A stretch of 64,000 nucleotides of DNA from Thelonectria olida (Eukaryota; Ascomycota; Sordariomycetes; Hypocreales; Nectriaceae): assembly GCA_020736575.1 (NCBI GenBank), contig JAGPYM010000045.1:62001-126000 (forward strand), written 5' to 3'. The notes below the pieces were generated by a model. It made no database searches. It saw only the letters and a list, made by a program, of their open reading frames with translations, and was not told where the DNA came from. The translations under genes were made by a program, and so were the position numbers. Positions 62,761 to 64,000 of the stretch are shown one piece after another (the first letter of the stretch is position 1; the number at the start of each line of letters is the position of its first letter).

Positions 62761-64000
62761 ATGTCTCGCAACAGCAATGACAACGAGGGCCGCCGAGCGT
62801 CCTCCCAAACTCACGCTTCGAACGAAGGCGAGAACGGTCGTCAAGTCCGCTATAATCTAATGGTCGACACGGAGAACCTCTCGCCGCCTCCTCGTGCAGA
62901 CCCGCGACAACTCTCCCACTCCGACACTGAGATTCATCACGAGATCAACTTCTCTCCTATCCTGCGACAACGAACCACCCGCGCGCCGACTTTCAAGACC
63001 GTTGACGATTACGATGAGTTCGATACCGCGTTCAGCGCGGGGCCGGGCTGGCAGGCTGGCTCGGAACCTGGATACGATCCAACGCTGCCCGACGGTGGGC
63101 ACGCGTCAATGCCAATCCTGAGCGCTCCCTGCGAGATAACCATTATTGATATTTCGAAAACGAAGATGGTGAAGCGCCATTTTGATAATGAGTCGTTTAT
63201 CGAGTTCTTGGAGCAGCCTAGGGAGTCGTGGGCTAAATGTCGGTGGATAAACATCAATGGGCTGAGTTGGGATGCCATTCAGGCCGTGGGGAACAAAAAG
63301 AACTTGCACAAGTTGGCGTTGGAGGATATGATGAGTATTAGGAACAGAACGAAGGCGGATTGGTGAGTAGACATGGCTGTTGAAGGAATAGCTGGATGCT
63401 AACAGTTTGAAGGTATCCGAATCACGTCTTCATCGTAATGACTCTACAAAAGCTCATCTATCTGGTCGATGCGGACGACAGTTCTTCCGATTCCAGTAGC
63501 ATATTATCTCGAAAGTCCCTAGGCCAGCTGAAAGAAACATTCCAAGACTTCTGGAAGAGCCGCAAGACACCTGATGATCCTGAAAAGGACATGACGGGCA
63601 ACAGCGGCAACACGAAGATACCTCTCGGCGAAGAGCTGCATGAGACGGCGTTCATTCGAACCTTGCAACGATATCATGCCTCTGGAAACGAAGCTCGGAC
63701 GGAGTTTATGGAGAGACATTCGTCATTGGCGCCGTACAAGATGGCCATCTCGGCGGAGCAGGTCTCCATCTTTCTCACCAATGACAATACGGCCATTTCT
63801 TTCTTTGAGGTCTCCGCTGGTGATGTGGAGCGACCAATTGTTACTCGACTTAGCACGCCGGGGACAATCTTGCGAGAGTCGAATGATGCTTCCCTGCTGG
63901 TTCAGGCGATCATTGACGCTATTATTGATCTTTCCATCCCTATTACGGCGGTCTATACTGATATTATCGCCGACTTGGAGCTCGATGTCCTCACTTCCCC
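62761..64000 (+). CDS. CorA-family Mg2+ transporter (Mnr2/Alr-like), partial
   Basis: Exon 1 (62761-63362) encodes an acidic, polar cytosolic N-terminus and reaches the CorA core (PCEITIIDISKTKMVKRHFD, CRWININGLSWDAIQAVG, LHKLALEDMMSIRNRTKADW). A 50-bp intron (63363-63412, GTGAGT, branch GCTAAC, AAG) is in phase. Exon 2 continues YPNHVFIVMTLQKLIYLVD, EQVSIFLTNDNTAISFFEVS and LVQAIIDAIIDLSIPITAVY, and runs off the window. The membrane helices with the GMN signature should lie beyond 64000. Members in yeast sit in the plasma membrane (Alr) or vacuole (Mnr2) and move magnesium. No breaks are seen. Confidence 0.9.

Noticed and set aside
1..64000. tRNA, rRNA or CRISPR features
   Set aside because: None could be recognised; CRISPR is not expected in a fungal nuclear genome, and the tandem repeats found have no spacers.

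Overview
The window is nuclear DNA of a filamentous ascomycete. Genes have short (about 50-70 bp) GT-AG introns with CTAAC-type branch sites. The recognisable host genes are fungal: a beta-tubulin most like tubC of Eurotiales, the developmental RGS regulator flbA, an OLE1-type delta-9 desaturase, an Rck2/Srk1-type kinase, an Rtc3-like protein and a CorA/Mnr2-type Mg transporter. TubC plus FlbA point to Eurotiomycetes (Aspergillus/Penicillium relatives); this is an inference and the species is not determined.

The window is a transposon-rich accessory region with a few host genes between nests of elements. Positions 1-13356 read as one nest. An old minus-strand Ty1/copia element (copia-2, right LTR edge at 13356) was hit by a nearly intact copia element (copia-1, 1-5541). 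Its gag was also split by a TA-flanked MITE. That MITE was in turn split by a 5.45-kb element (7147-12597) with a terminal hairpin, an inverted repeat near both ends, a MYND-finger gene, an unknown two-frame gene and a PIF1-like helicase. A 178-bp solo LTR with perfect target duplications sits inside that element. I read the 5.45-kb element as a Helitron2/Helentron-like unit; a second, truncated left end is at 29116.

13357-23000 has a 51-bp tandem repeat, a frameshifted and 3'-truncated flbA copy (15370-17556), an 18-bp perfect tandem repeat and long stretches without genes. 23066-29018 is a piggyBac transposon split by a 4-kb hAT element (23692-27709) with exact 8-bp duplications, which itself carries a MITE and a LINE-like tail.

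29500-34900 has little that can be supported. 34958-36489 is a delta-9 desaturase copy broken by two 1-nt deletions. 38818-39428 (Rtc3-like) and 41853-43574 (beta-tubulin) are intact multi-exon genes, separated by copia and pogo remnants that carry RIP-like stop codons. 44064-47420 holds two decayed hAT transposases. 48841-49500 is a fragment of a CSC1/DUF221 channel gene, followed by two intact same-strand genes: a RecQ-type helicase and a PD-(D/E)XK nuclease-like protein. 54750-57293 is a third copia remnant. 58233-58409 is a second copy of the solo LTR. 58533-62345 holds an RGS-domain ORF, a truncated Rck2/Srk1-type kinase and a second piggyBac remnant. The window ends inside an apparently intact CorA-family transporter gene (62761 onward).

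The region works as a graveyard and nursery. Mobile elements nest in one another, and truncated copies of conserved host genes (flbA, ole1, srk1, CSC1) lie among them. A few apparently functional genes (tubC-like, Rtc3-like, CorA-like, RecQ-like plus nuclease-like) persist.
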